Notes under the pieces: generated by a model
Told to the model about the DNA's origin: nothing
Database searches by the model: none
What the model saw: only the letters and a program-made list of their open reading frames with translations
Shown: in pieces, positions 34,029-46,294 of the stretch
How positions within the stretch are numbered: the stretch's first letter is position 1
How the letters are laid out: each line of letters starts with the position of its first letter
Position numbers and translations under genes: made by a program
Source of the DNA: Botryosphaeria dothidea
Taxonomy: Eukaryota; Ascomycota; Dothideomycetes; Botryosphaeriales; Botryosphaeriaceae
DNA: 64,000 nt
Reading direction: 5' to 3'
Assembly: GCA_011503125.2 (NCBI GenBank)
Contig: WWBZ02000001.1
Span: forward strand, 4,588,001 to 4,652,000

Positions 34029-34148
34029 CGATATTATTATCTACTTAGATACGCTTAAGAAGTATATTAAATATATTTATAAGGTTCTTAAGGCACTCGA
34101 AGAACGAGATCTCTAGATCGTATCGGAGAAATACGAATAGTATATATA
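34029..34148 (+). pseudogene. Gypsy L reverse transcriptase, short middle block
   Basis: It continues the YLDD palm motif of L after the K2 insertion, with DIIIYLDTLKKY, a VLKALEERDL block and SEKYEW. It ends at the duplicated GAATAGTATATATA (34135-34148), where the LINE cluster starts. The reading resumes at 43119. Confidence 0.85.
34135..34148. repeat. GAATAGTATATATA, copy 1 of 3
   Basis: Target-site word of gypsy L duplicated by LINE insertion. The other copies are 40765-40778 and 43105-43118. Confidence 0.95.
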
Positions 34149-35512
34149 GATAGATAAATTTATTTCTTCCCGATATAGCTTCCTTACGGGTCTATACGAG
34201 GCTAGCTATCTATAGTTATTTTATACGAGGGGGAAAATCTTTTCGCCTAGTAAAAACTCCTTCTCTCTCTCTAGATATACTATTCTATACTAGTTCTTAT
34301 TTTTTCTTCTTACTAGTAGCGGCTACTATAGTAGCTCTATATTTATCTACTAGACCTATCTCTTTAGTTCTTATTCTCGTAGTTATCCGGGTTCTAGTAG
34401 TTTTAGTAGTCCTAGTTATCCTCCTAGTTTCTCTTCTTAGTTATCTTTCTATATTAGTTCTTTTACTAGGCTAAATTACTTAAGTAGCTCTAGGCGTAAA
34501 AACTAGTCTATTACTACTTTAATTTCCTTCTTTATTAAGAGAAGAGAGTAATAGTCCGTAGTCTCTACTCTTTAGAGTATTTATACTCTATTCTATTAGA
34601 AGTAGAGGTAGAAGAGAAGAATATACTTTAGGGTTTATCTATACTAGCCGTATAGATAGGTAGGACTAAAGTACTCTAGTACCTTACGCCTTAAGAGGAA
34701 GTTCTCTAGTCTAATATACTCTATACGTAGTAAAGTAGCGAGTATACTCTATAGCTTAGATAGTTCGCTATAGATTTATCTAATTTTTAGGTTCTACTAT
34801 ATACTTTAGGCTACTAGCTTATCTTATCTTCTCTAGCTAGTAGACTTTATCTATCTCTTCTTCTACTTATTTCTATATACTATATATAGCTTCGTTTACT
34901 TTAGAAGACTCTAGTAGATAGAGAAGTAGTAGTTAAGAAGTAAGTTTATCTTTTTTCTAAGTAGGGTTCTTCTAGTAGGGCTAGTAGCGCCTCTAGTACT
35001 TAGAGTAGCCCGAGCTATCTATTTAATACTCTAGTAAGTTTCCTCTACTACTATCGCGACTAGGCTATTTCTAACTCTAATAGCCTAGGCTAGTACTAGT
35101 TCGTCTAGGTATAGTAAGAGTAGGAAAATTCCTATCTTATACTCTAAGGTTTATATACTAGTTAACTTATACGCCTCTAAGATAGTACGTAGATACTAGT
35201 TTTAGATCTTCTTTAGTAGCTAGATAGTTATTTTTTTCTACCCTAGGATTTTCTCTAGGATATACTATACCCTATAGCCGTAGGTAAGGACTAGCCTTAC
35301 TACGGCCGTATAGATATAACGAGCTTTAGTAAATAAGACTTTCTAGGTAGACGCCGCGAGTCTAGAGAGAGATATATACTATTTAATTACCTTAGCTCCT
35401 ATTTCCCTAATATAGGGTCCCTATCTAAGCTTATTATCTACGTAGACTCCTAGAATCTTAATTATAGGCTCTAGGTATCTAGTAAATCTAGAGATACGGA
35501 TCCCTACTACTA

Positions 35513-35528
35513 TATTAAATCTCCTTAG
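35513..35528. repeat. Target-site duplication of LINE E (TATTAAATCTCCTTAG), left
   Basis: 16-bp word of LINE D, repeated at 40672-40687. Joining across E restores the LINE sequence seen in copy A (TATTAAATCTCCTTAGTTTTC type). Confidence 0.95.
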
Positions 35529-35959
35529 ATAAATTTATTTCTTCCCGATATAGTTCCCTTACGGGTCTATGCGGGGCTGGCTATCTATAGTTATTTTACA
35601 CGAGGGGGAAAACCTTTTCGCCTGGTAAAAACCCCTTCTCTCTCTCTAGGTATACTATCCTATACTAGTTCTTATTTTTTCTTCTTACTAGTAGCGGCTG
35701 CTATAGTAGCCCTATATTTACCTACTAGACCTATCTCTTTAGTCCTTATTCTCGTAGTTATCCGGGTCCTAGTAGTCCTAGTAGTCCTAGTTATCCTCCT
35801 AGTTCCTCTTCCTAGTTATCTTCCTATATTAGTTCCCTTACTAGGCTAAATTACTTAAGCAGCCCTAGGCGTAAGAACTAGTCTATTACTACTTTAATCC
35901 CCTTCTTTATTAAGAGGAGGGAGTAGTAGTCCGTAGTCCCTACCCTTTGGAGCATCTAT

Positions 35960-38900
35960 GCCCTACCCTATTAAAAGTAGGGGTAGAAGAGGAGGATATG
36001 CTTTAGGGTTTATCTATGCTAGCCGTATAGATAGGTAGGACTAGGGTGCCCTAGCACCTTACGCCTTAAGAGGAAGTCCTCTAGTCTAATATACTCTATA
36101 CGTAGTAGGGTAGCGAGTGTACTCTATGGCTTAGATAGTTCGCTGTAGATTTATCTAATTTTTAGGTTCTACTATGTGCTTTAGGCTACTAGCTTGTCTT
36201 ATCTTCCCTAGCTAGTAGACTTTATCTATCTCTTCTTCTACTTATTCCTATATACTATGCGTAGCTTCGTTCGCTCTGGGAGACTCTAGTAGGTAGAGGG
36301 GTAGTAGTTAAGAAGTAAGTTTGTCTTTTTTCTAAGTAGGGTTCTTCTAGTAGGGCTAGTGGCGCCTCTAGTACTTAGAGTAGCCCGAGCTATCTATTTA
36401 ATACTCTAGCAAGTTTCCTCTACTACTATCGCGACTAGGCTATTTCTAGCTCTAATAGCCTAGGCTAGTACTAGTTCGTCTAGGTGTAGTAAGAGTAGGG
36501 GAATCCCTATCTTATACTCTAAGGTTTATATACTAGTTGACTTATACGCCCCTAAGATAGTGCGTAGGCACTAGTTTTAGATCTTCTTTAGTAGCTAGAT
36601 AGTTATTTTTCTCTACCCTAGGATTCCCTCTAGGGTATACTATACCCCATAGCCGTAGGTAAGGACTGGCCTTACCACAGCCGTATAGATATAACGGGCT
36701 TTAGTAAATAAGGCTCCCTAGGTAGACGCCGCGAGTCTAGAGAGAGATATATACTATTTAATTGCCTTAGCTCCTATTTCCCTAATATAGGGTCCCTATC
36801 TAAGCTTATTATCTACGTAGACTCCTAGAATCTTAATTATAGGCTCTAGGCATCTAGTAAATCTAGGGATACGGATCCCTGCTGCTATATTAAATCTCCT
36901 TAGTTTCCTTATAAAATAAATAAGGTAATACTTATCGGGCGAGAAAGCTAACCCGTGGGTAGCTACCCAGTGCTCGCAAATTTAATATGCTCCCTCTAGT
37001 ATCCTATAGTTCTATTCTATAGATCTACTAAAGGTTAGAATATTAGTATTATCGACGAATCTAAGGGGGAAGGTATTGCCCCTACGTAGCTATGTAAGTA
37101 GGTTAGATATAAAGAATAGGTAGAGTATCGGCGATAGTAAGGATCTCTAGGGAATCCCGGTTAAGGTCTAGATTAGTAGACTGGTAAAGTCTCCGAAGGA
37201 TAGCTGAGTAGTACGGTCCTATAGAAAGGATCGGGTAAATCTTTCTACCTATTCTGGGAGTTTTGCTATCCTTATATTATAGAGAAGCCTTCTATAAGAT
37301 ACGTAGTTATATGCTCCCGAGATATCTAGGCTAAGGACTAAAGCTACTAGCCCTAAGTCTTGTACCTAGATAGTATAGATCTATTCTATAAGTAGGTTAA
37401 GAGCTGCTACTACGGATCTATTTCTCCTAGCTCCTATCTATATATTAGGGAGTAGGCCGTATACTTTAGTAGCCTAGGAAATTCTATCTACTATAATCCT
37501 CTTAAGTAGCTTCTCTAGCGTATTAAGTAAAGTAATCGGCCTAAATAACTTGGCTTTAGTATAGTCGTCCCTCTATAGTTTCCTAAGGACTACGGTAATA
37601 GAGCTTTTAAACTACTTAGGGTGGTATCTAAGTGCGAGGTATCCCTAGAAGAGTCTAGTAAGGGGTCCCCTTAGTGTCTTAGCGCATTGCTTTAGGAACC
37701 TATTAGTAATCTTATCTAGGCCTAGTACCTTATCTAGGAGAAGCTTCTTAATAGTATAGAGAACTTACTCTTTAGTAAGGTCTTAGGGAATCTCTACTGG
37801 CACTAGGTATATACACCTATCTAGATCTAAGAGGTCGGTAGCCCTAGAAGGTGGGAAGAACTAGTTGGTAAGGATTTCTACCTTGGACTAGTTATCGTAA
37901 TATAGTTATTTATCTACTCCCTAGAGGGGTGAGAACTAAGGTAGGGCTAGAGGTTCTAGTACCCTTATTCTTGCCTACTTTAAGAGCTTCTAGAGTGTAG
38001 ATAGGTCCGAAGTAATCTCAGCTACTATTCTACGCCATGCTTTTGTTCTATCTCTTCTAATCTACCTCTTCTTACTATTAGCAATAGTTTAGTATACTAC
38101 CTAGTCCTCCTCCCTCCCTATAGCCGTCTACTTCCTTCTAGCTACTCTAGCCTAGTACACTAGGTCCGAACACTTCTTTGTCTATTATATAGAGGCCTAG
38201 GGCGAGGGTCTCGCTACTAGGATAGTCTCCTAGATTATCCTTTAGATGGCCTCCTAGAGTAGTATAGTAAAGTAATCTAGATCTGCTTTAGTGTTAAGAG
38301 GGGTTGCTTTAAGGTGTTCGAGCTTTAATTAGAGCATATTATTAGTTCTCTTCTAGTCTATTTTCTTCTACTAGGGCCTTAGGGGGCGTAGTTCTACGGG
38401 GGTAGAAGAAAAATTAAGTATAGTAAGGATAGGTAGGTGGTTAGAGGATAATTCGAGCTTCTAGCTAACTCTATAGCTAAGGATTCTCTTCTCTAGCTAC
38501 CGTAATATAAAGACAAGGTCTAGAGTACTCTCGCTACTACTATCTCGTCTAGTAATAGTATCCCTTAGAAGGGCTAGGTTAAGATTAGCTGCGGTAGCTA
38601 TCTTAATTAGGTTATCCGCTAGGGTGTGGTATATTAGAGAGGTTATACCTCCCTAGATAGGATAGTAGAGGTTAAAGTCCCCTAGGAGAATATGCTCCCC
38701 TAGTTTTCTAAGAACTTCCGGTAGAAGAGATAGGGTTTCTAGCGCTATACTAGTATAAGAGGCTAGCGGGGGATTATAGTAGTTATAGATGTAGATTATA
38801 TATATTCTAGTAATAAGGGATAGTGTAATAAGATCTAGTAAATAGACTATTGCTTACTAGGAGTCGGGGCTAATAGCCTTACTTATAAAGAAGCAGGTTC

Positions 38901-39120
38901 TTACTACTCCCTCCTAGGGAAAAACTATATAGTAGGCAGGGTATCTTGCTATTGTCTTAACCCTCGGGTTTCTCTAAGGTTCCTAGATAGCTAGGATATA
39001 GTAGATCTTTAGGTCTACTTCCTTAAAGAGCGGGAGTATTACCCTATCCTTACTCTTATAGACGTTATACTATATAATAGAGAGAGAGCCTATATCTAAT
39101 ATTAACTTCCTTCTATCTCT
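35960..39120 (-). pseudogene. LINE E ORF2: endonuclease, reverse transcriptase, C-terminal finger
   Basis: The endonuclease lies at about 38,440-39,110 with an intact LGDFN block (38,671-38,686). The reverse transcriptase is at about 36,960-37,860. The palm block is FVDN, with the Asn codon at 37,048-37,050. The finger region is at about 36,000-36,080. RIP stops are common, but many codons that are TAG in A or G are still intact here. Confidence 0.82.
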
Positions 39121-39179
39121 AGGTCCGGCTACGAGGGGGCTAGTAGTATAGGCTATAAGGAGGGAGTTCCCGCGGGCTC

Positions 39180-40560
39180 CTCTAAGGCGTGTTATAAGCT
39201 ATTAAGTCCGGTAAACCTTATTTAGTTAGGAGGCGGGGGGCGGCTTAAGTCTCTTAGCCTACCTAGTCCCCTCTTAATCGGCTCCTCCTCCCTAATTCTC
39301 TTTCTTAGTCTAACGGTTAACTAGTTAGTTTAAGGCTGTGTTTTAGTTATTAGGGGTCCTTCCCGGTGCCTTTCTAGTGCTACTAGGCGGGCCTAGGCGG
39401 CCTTAGTATAGTAGGCTCTACGTGCTAGGTAGGAGTTGCTCTAGGCTATATACTTTTAAGAGCAGTTTACGCACTATATACTTTCCTTAGGGTAGTTCTT
39501 AGTATTATATACCTTACTACACTATCCGCACTTTTCCTCCTTTTTATAATAGTTAGTAATATATCTATAGGCCTAGTACTTAAAACACTAGGTTACTATA
39601 AAGGCTGCGTTATAGTACTACGCTATATAGATAGTAAAGTTAATAATAAGCCCCTTATTAATAATCTAGTTAGCGGTTTCGGGGTTTATAGTGCTAAGGA
39701 TAATAGCCGAGTGAGTTTTCCCCTCTAGGAGCTTCCTCTTTAGCTAGGCTAGCTTACTAATACGTAGTCCTAGGTATAGAGATAGGTTCTACTCCTAGAT
39801 AGTTTGGATGGTTTAGGGGTCTATAGTGTCGATTCCTTCTCGAGGGACGTTATATACTAGTACTAAGTATAGCTACTAGTTAGGCCTAACTTCTTTTCCT
39901 AGTTCTATAGTCTATTCCTAGTCCTAGAGAAGGGCTATTCTAGTTGCTTTATCCGGTATAAAGATCTTAACGTCTCTACTAGGGAGCTTCTTAGCAGCAA
40001 GTACTTTCTTACACGCCTAGCTTTTTCCTACCTAGATCTTTCTAATAATTGCCTTATTTAAGAGCTTAGCTATTTCTTATCTATTTACTATCTCTAGGAA
40101 GTAGAGGGTAAGTTTAGTAGTAGCTAGGGGGGTAGGAGGCTTCGGGGCTACTTAGGCTGTAATTTGTGCCTAGCTGCGAGTGTTAGGTGTAGGTATAGAG
40201 GTAGCCTAGATACGGTTAACTATCTTTTAGACCTATTAGACCTCTTTAAGGATATCCTTAAGGCCTAGCTTCTTAGTAGCTGCCTTCTAGTAGATAGTAA
40301 TATAATCTTAGAAGATTGTCTTAGTAATATCGAGAAAATTTTTTACCTAGCTAGAGAGGACTAAAGGGAGGCTAGCGGATATTTATAGGGCTTAGAGGAG
40401 GGTATCTACTGTTTTTAAGGCTCTCTTAACGTATTCTACGCTATACTAGGTACTCTGCGGTTTCTTAGGGGTGTATTAGGGCTAGGTAGAGGTAGTTACT
40501 AGGGGAGGCTGTTCGCCTCTTCCTATATCCTCTATATTAACTACTTCGCGGCTGTAGTTA
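39180..40560 (-). pseudogene. LINE E ORF1 (gag-like, three zinc knuckles)
   Basis: Collinear with ORF1 of LINE A. The three-knuckle region lies at about 39,400-39,620 and keeps several Cys codons that are Tyr in copy A. The C-terminal basic tail runs to about 39,200. Inactive because of stops. Confidence 0.75.
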
Positions 40561-40593
40561 TCTTAAGTACTGTTTTAGGACTCGCGAAGCCTA

Positions 40594-40616
40594 GGAGAGT
40601 CCCTAGGGCCCTCTCC
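40594..40616. repeat. Imperfect palindrome in the LINE E 5' untranslated region
   Basis: GGAGAG and CTCTCC arms flank a core with CCCTAGGG, followed by the GC-rich CCGGCGCCG. It is the most GC-rich part of the element and is present, mutated, in the other 5' ends (A, G, I). It might form an RNA hairpin near the 5' end of the transcript; this is inference. Confidence 0.5.
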
Positions 40617-40671
40617 CGGCGCCGTAGCTTAGGGTCGATTTTTTAGTGTGGTTATGTTTTTTACTTAAAAG

Positions 40672-40687
40672 TATTAAATCTCCTTAG
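40672..40687. repeat. Target-site duplication of LINE E, right
   Basis: Identical to 35513-35528. LINE D resumes directly after it. Confidence 0.95.
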
Positions 40688-40764
40688 TTTTCTTATAAAA
40701 TAAATAAAGTAATACTTATCGGGCGAGAAAGCTAATTCGTAGGTAACTATCTAGTACTCGTAAA

Positions 40765-40778
40765 GAATAGTATATATA
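40765..40778. repeat. GAATAGTATATATA, copy 2 of 3
   Basis: It lies between the 5' end of LINE D and the 3' tail of LINE F. Confidence 0.95.
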
Positions 40779-43104
40779 GATAGATAGATAAATTTATTTC
40801 TTCCCGATATAGCTCCCTTACGGGTCTATGCGGGGCTGGCTATCTATAGTTATTTTACACGAGGGGGAAAACCTTTTCGCCTAGCAAAAACCCCTCCTCT
40901 CTCTCTAGGCATGCTATCCTATACTAGTTCTTATTTTTTCTTCTTACTAGTAGCGGCTGCTATAGCAGCCCTATATTTACCTACTAGATCTATTTCTTTA
41001 GTCCTTATCCTCGTAGTTATCCGGATCCTAGTAGTCCTAGTAGTCCTCCTAGTTCCTCTTCCTGGTTATCCTCCTAGATTAGTTCCCTTACTAGGCTAAA
41101 TTGCTTGAGCAGCTCTAGGCGTAAGAACTAGTCTGTTGCTGCTTTAATTCTCTTCTTCGTTAAGAGGAGGGAATAGTAGTCCGTAGTCCCTGCCCTTTGG
41201 AGCATCTATGCTCTGCTCTGTTGGAAGTGGGGGCAGAAGAGGAGGATGTGCTTTAGGGTTTGTCTATACCAGCCGCATGGACAGGTAGGGCTAGGGTGTC
41301 CTGGCACCTTGCGCCTAGAGAGGAAGTCCTCTAGTCTAATATGCTTAGTACGCAGTAGAGTAGCGAGTGTACTCTGTGGCTTAGACAGTTCGCTGTAAAT
41401 TTGTCGAATCTTTAGGTTCTACTATATACTTTAGGCTACTAGCTTATCTTGCCTTCCTTAGCTAGTAAACTTTGTCCATCTCTTCTTCCACTTGTTCCTA
41501 TATACTATGCGTAGTCTTGTTCGCTCCGGAAGACTCTAGTAGGTAGGGGGGTAGTAGTTAAGGAGGGCTGTTGCTCTTTCTCTAAGTAGAGTTCTTCTGG
41601 CTGGGCCGGCTGTGCCTCTGGTACCTAGTGTGGCCCGGGCTATCTCTTTAATGCTCTGGCAAGTGTCCTCTACCACTATTGCTACTGGGCTATCCCTAGA
41701 TCTAATAGTCTAGGCCAGCGCTAGTTCGTCCAGGTAGAGTAAGAGTGGGGAAATCCCCGTCTCGTGCTCTAAAGTTTGTGTGCTAGTTGACTTGTATGCC
41801 CCTAAGATAGTGCGTAGGCACTAGTTTTGGATCTTCTATAGTGGCTGGGTGGCTGTCTTTCTCTACCCTGGGGTTCCCTCTAGGACGTGCTATACCCTAT
41901 AGCCGTAGGTTATAACTAGTCTTACTATAGCTATATAGATATAGCGGGCTTTAGTAAATAAAGCTCCCTAGGTGGATGCTGCGAGTCTAGAGAGAGATGT
42001 ATACTATTTAATTACCTTGGCTCCTATTTCCCTAATATAGGGTCCCTATCTAAGCTTGTTATCTACGTAGACTTCTAGAATCTTAATTATAGGCTCTAGG
42101 TATCTAGCAAATCTAGGGATACGGATCTCTGCTGCCATATTAAATCTTCTTAGTTTTCTTATAAAATAAATAAGGTAATACTTGTTAGGCGAGAAAGCTG
42201 ACCCGTAGGTAGCTGCCTAGCGCTCGCAAATTTAATATACGCCCTCTAGTGTCCTATAGTTTTGTTCTGTAGATCTACTAAAGGTTAGAATATTAGTATT
42301 ATCGACGAATCTAAGGAGGAAGGTATTGCCCCTACGTAGCTATGTAAGTAGGTTAGAGGCAAAGAATAGGTAGAGGATCGGAGATAGTAAGGATCCCTAG
42401 GGAATCCCGGTTAAGGTCTAGATTAGTAGACTGGTAAAGTCTCCGAAGGATAGCTAAGTAGTACGGTCCTATAGAAAGGATCGAGTGAATCTTTCTACCT
42501 ATTCTAGGAGTTTTGCTATCCTTATATTATAGAGAAGCCTTCTATAAGATACGTGGTTATATACTCCCGAGATATCCAGGCTGAGGACTAAAGCCACCAG
42601 CCCTAGATCTTGTGCCCAGACAGTATAGATCTATTCTATAAGTAGGTCGAGAGCTGCTACTGCGGACCTATTTCTCCTAGCTCCTATCTATATATTAGGG
42701 AGCAGGCCGTATACTTTAGTAGCCTAGGAGATTCTATCTGCTATAATCCTCTTAAGTAGCTTCCCTAGCGTATTAAGTAGGGTAATCGGCCTAAATAATT
42801 TGGCTTTAGTATAGTTATCCCTCTATAGTTTCCTTAGGACTACGGTAATAGAGCTTTTAAACTACCTAGGGTAGTATACAAGTACGAGGCATCCCTAGAA
42901 GAGCCTAGTAAGTAGTCCGCTTAGTATCTGAGCGCACTGCTTTAGGAACCTATTAATAATCTTATCTAGGCCTAGTGCCTTATCTAGGGGGAGCTTCTTA
43001 ATAGTATAGAGGACCTGCTCTTTAGTAAGGTCTTAAGGGATCTCCACTGGCTCTAGGTATATATACCTATCTAGATCTAAGAGGTCGGTGGCCCTAGGAG
43101 GGGG
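40779..43104 (-). mobile_element. LINE F: 5'-truncated LINE at the same target site as LINE D, lightly mutated
   Basis: It starts with three GATA units (40779-40790) and runs back through the finger and reverse transcriptase to 43,104, where it is truncated (2326 bp). It is flanked by copies 2 and 3 of GAATAGTATATATA. Large parts (about 41,100-41,900) have near-normal CA/TG content, so F is among the youngest insertions here. Confidence 0.95.
41150..43100 (-). pseudogene. LINE F ORF2 remnant (reverse transcriptase and finger)
   Basis: Collinear with LINE-1 1890-3430 on the opposite strand. The finger region at about 41,200-41,300 keeps its Cys and His codons better than other copies. The palm reads FVDN (Asn codon at 42,298-42,300). 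Truncated at its N-terminal side. Confidence 0.8.
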
Positions 43105-43118
43105 GAATAGTATATATA
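43105..43118. repeat. GAATAGTATATATA, copy 3 of 3
   Basis: Right border of the LINE D/E/F cluster. The gypsy L reverse-transcriptase reading continues after it. Confidence 0.95.
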
Positions 43119-46100
43119 GAAAATAGAATTTCTTAGATTTATTATTACTTCTAGATATATTAGTATAGACGATAAAAAGCTCGATACGATTAGAGAATAG
43201 CCCGCACCTACGTTAGTAAAGGACGTATAATCCTTCTTAGAATTTACTAACTTTTACTAAAAGTTTATTCTAAACTATATAAAGATATTAGCGCTACTTT
43301 TAGACCTAATAAAAAAAGAGTACGGGTTTTATTAAAGAGAAAAATAGTAAATCGCCTTCGACTCGCTTAAGCGAATATTTATAGAAGCGCCGGTTCTAGA
43401 TATTTATAACCCTAATCTACTAATTACGGTAGAAACTAACGCTTCGGACTACGCTATCGGCGCGACTCTAAGCTAACCCGACGAGTAGAGCGGGCTCTAC
43501 TCTATTACCTACTACTCGTATAAAATATTATTACTAGAGCGTAACTATAATATCTATAATAAGAAACTATTAGCTATTATAATCGTTTTTAAAGAATAGA
43601 GATACTACTTCGAAGGAGTAAAATATTAGGTTATAATCTACTACGACTATAAAAACCTTACTTACTTTACTATAACGAAGAAGTTAAACCGCCGATAAGT
43701 TAGATAGGTAGAAGAACTAGCCTTCTACGACTTTAAGATTACCTATAGAAAGAGATTAGAAAACGTACGCGTAGATACGCTAAATAGACGACTAGATTAT
43801 ATAGAAGAAAAGTAAGAACCTTAGCTAGTAATTCTAGTAGAGTAGAAAGACGGTAGTTTTATACTCTTAAGAACGCTCGCTACTATATATAGTATAAAGT
43901 AATTATAACTCTAAAAAGAACTCGACGAATCGCTTACCTCGGTTAAAATACTAGCGCTAGCGATACGCCTCGAATAGAACGACTAGACTAGAAAAATTAG
44001 AGAGATATACGAAGACGACTCTACGATTTAGAAATTCGGAAATATAGAAAACGATTCTCGGCTATCTAAGAACGTAGACGGCACTATTCTATTCTTAGAA
44101 TTAGTCTACGTCCCGGTTAAACTTCGGGAAGAACTCGTTAAAGATATATACGAAGTACTAGTATATAGTTATTAAGGAATCGATAAGACGATTAAGCGGA
44201 TTACTAGGAGCTTCTACTTTCTAGAGCTTAGAAAGATAGTCTAATAAATAGTCTCGTAGTATAACCTCTATATTTAAAGTAAGGCCTTAAGATACTCGCT
44301 CTATAGGTTACTCTAATTACTATTAGCTCCGAAACGTTCCTAGTAATTAATCTCGCTCGACTTTATTACGGATCTACTAGAGTTAGAAGAGCTTCTTACT
44401 AAGATAAAGTACGACTTAATTTTAGTTATCGTCGATAGGCTCTCTAAGTACGTATATTACCTACTATATCTTAAATCGGTAAATACGGAAGAGTTAGCCT
44501 ATATATTTCTTAGGATAATTCTTAGTAACTACGGGTTACTAGATAAGCTCGTATTAGATAGAGATTAGTTATTTATATTCCGATTTTAGTAAACTCTTAC
44601 CCGTTAGCTTAGATTAAAGTATAAGCTCTCTACTACGGTATATCTATAAATAGATAAATAGATAGAACGAATAAACTAAACGCTCGAGTAATACCTACGC
44701 TACTATCTTAACTATACGTAGAATAACTAGGTAGAACTACTATCTCTCGCTTAGTTCGCCTATAATAGTTCGAAGGCGTTAGCTACTTAAGAGTTACCGT
44801 TCTATACTAATTACGGATTTAAACCTACTATCTATAAAGAGCTAATTCTAAGCGAATCTCTAGCCTAGAAAGGAATTCTTAAAGCGGACTAGCTAAAAGC
44901 GCTCTACGAATAACTATACCTCGACGTCGAGTACGTATCTATAATAATAAAATAATACTATAATAGACGGTACTAGAAGATACTAAAGCTAAAAAGAGAA
45001 GATAAAGTCTATCTTCTTAGTAAAAATTTTAAAAAAAAGTAAGAAGACCGACTAAGTAAGAAATTAGACTTTAAGAAAGTTAGCCTCTTTAAAATCGAAG
45101 AATAGATAGAAAAGATTAACTTCCGCCTTAAATTACTAGAAACTATACGGATATACCTAGTTTTCTATATCGCCTTCCTCGAACCGGTACTAAGAAACGC
45201 TACTTCTATTCGCTAAACCGAAGAAATAATACTAGAAAACCCCGACGCCGACGAAAATAGAGACTAGAACGTAGAATAGATCCTCGATAGCGGCTACGTC
45301 GACGATTAGTTTAGATATCTTCTAAAATAGAAAGGAGACTAGAATAATACCTAGAAACCTTTAGAACTATACGACTATTAGAAATTTATTAATAAGTTCT
45401 ATCGCCGAAATCTAGATCGATCTATACCGCCGACGCGTTATTTAAGAAGGATCTAAAATTAAAACTAGGAGATAGAGGCTACCGCGCTTAATTTACTAGC
45501 TCGGAACTCTTAGATAGCGTAGTATTAGAACTAGCGCTAGAAGAACTAATAGATTAGAATAGACCTATAGCGTTATTAGCTAAGGGCTTACTACGTAAAC
45601 GCTTTAGTAACTACTTTCCTCCGGTATTTTTAGAGTTAGTAGAGCCTCTAGCCTTACGAGTAGTCTCTAAGCGATCTAACTCTTCTAGATCCTTAATAGA
45701 CTACGCCTTCTTATTTAATATTAAACTACCTCGGCGCTATAGTAAAGTCTTTTACTAACGGGAACGATCTAACTTAGAAGAAGCGGTATAAAGCGCGGTA
45801 GAAGTAGTAGAAATAGTATTAAGAGCCGCCGCTTTATCGGCAGCTACCTAGGCTAGCGCGCGTTCTAAACGAATAACTAAAAGAATTAGTAGAAGTAATA
45901 AATCTAAGAGTAGATCTATAGTTATCGGCCTCCGTACTATTAGTATTATAATAGACGTACCCGCGTCGAGTATACTCTCTATAGCGGGAATATCTAGAAG
46001 TAGTATAATATACTACCTTCTTACTCTACTCTAATAGTAGAAGATAACGAGCGTAGGAAACCGGTATATCTAGATCTAAGAGAAGATATAAAGAATTAAT

Positions 46101-46290
46101 CTTAGCCCTAAGAAACTTACGCTTAGCCGACTAGTCTAGCCGAGTACGATTTTTAACGATCCTAGAAGAGGTACGTTTAGGAGATATAACGGGAAACTTA
46201 TAGAAAGAAGAAAAGAGAAAAAAAGAATAAAGAAGCCTAAGATATAGATAGACGGATAAATCTTCGGGCCGAAGATCCTTAAGAAGGGGG
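43119..46290 (+). pseudogene. Gypsy L pol end: RNase H, integrase, chromodomain, extra C-terminal region
   Basis: The RT/RNase H link has a VKDVQSFLEFTNFYQKFI-like block (about 43,214-43,270). RNase H has TNASDYAIGATLS (about 43,435-43,475) and YNKKLLAIIIVF (about 43,555-43,590). The integrase zinc part is at about 44,160-44,290, with His and Cys turned to Tyr. The core has LDFITDLL (about 44,355), a LDRD block (about 44,556) and an IERIN block (about 44,665). The chromodomain at about 45,260-45,365 (NVEQILDSGY, FRYLLKWKG, NNTWKPLE) has its Gln and some Trp codons as stops. About 900 more bases follow before the polypurine tract (46,281-46,291), with a basic, Leu-rich reading that I do not recognise. 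Confidence 0.82.
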
Positions 46291-46294
46291 GTAG
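46281..46294 (+). other. Gypsy L polypurine tract
   Basis: AAGAAGGGGGG followed by TAG directly precedes the TATTACGAAC start of the LTR. The place and composition fit the plus-strand primer. Confidence 0.75.

Larger units (their letters stand above)
35529..40671 (-). mobile_element. LINE E: full-length Tad1-like element (5143 bp) inserted in LINE D
   Basis: The 3' terminus is at 35529 (a single GATA unit whose G is shared with the target) and the 5' end at about 40,671. It contains complete ORF1 and ORF2 regions and keeps a moderate amount of CA/TG. Copy G has exactly the same length by its own target duplications. It is the best full-length reference for the family in this window. Confidence 0.95.
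34149..40764 (-). mobile_element. LINE D: short 5'-truncated LINE, split by LINE E
   Basis: Its parts are 34149-35528 (two GATA units, conserved 3' terminus, finger region and the end of the ORF2 reading) and 40688-40764. Together they make about 1.46 kb. The element is flanked by GAATAGTATATATA on both sides. It is heavily RIP-mutated, unlike its guest E. It only ever covered the end of ORF2 and the 3' region, so it was dead on arrival. Confidence 0.93.
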
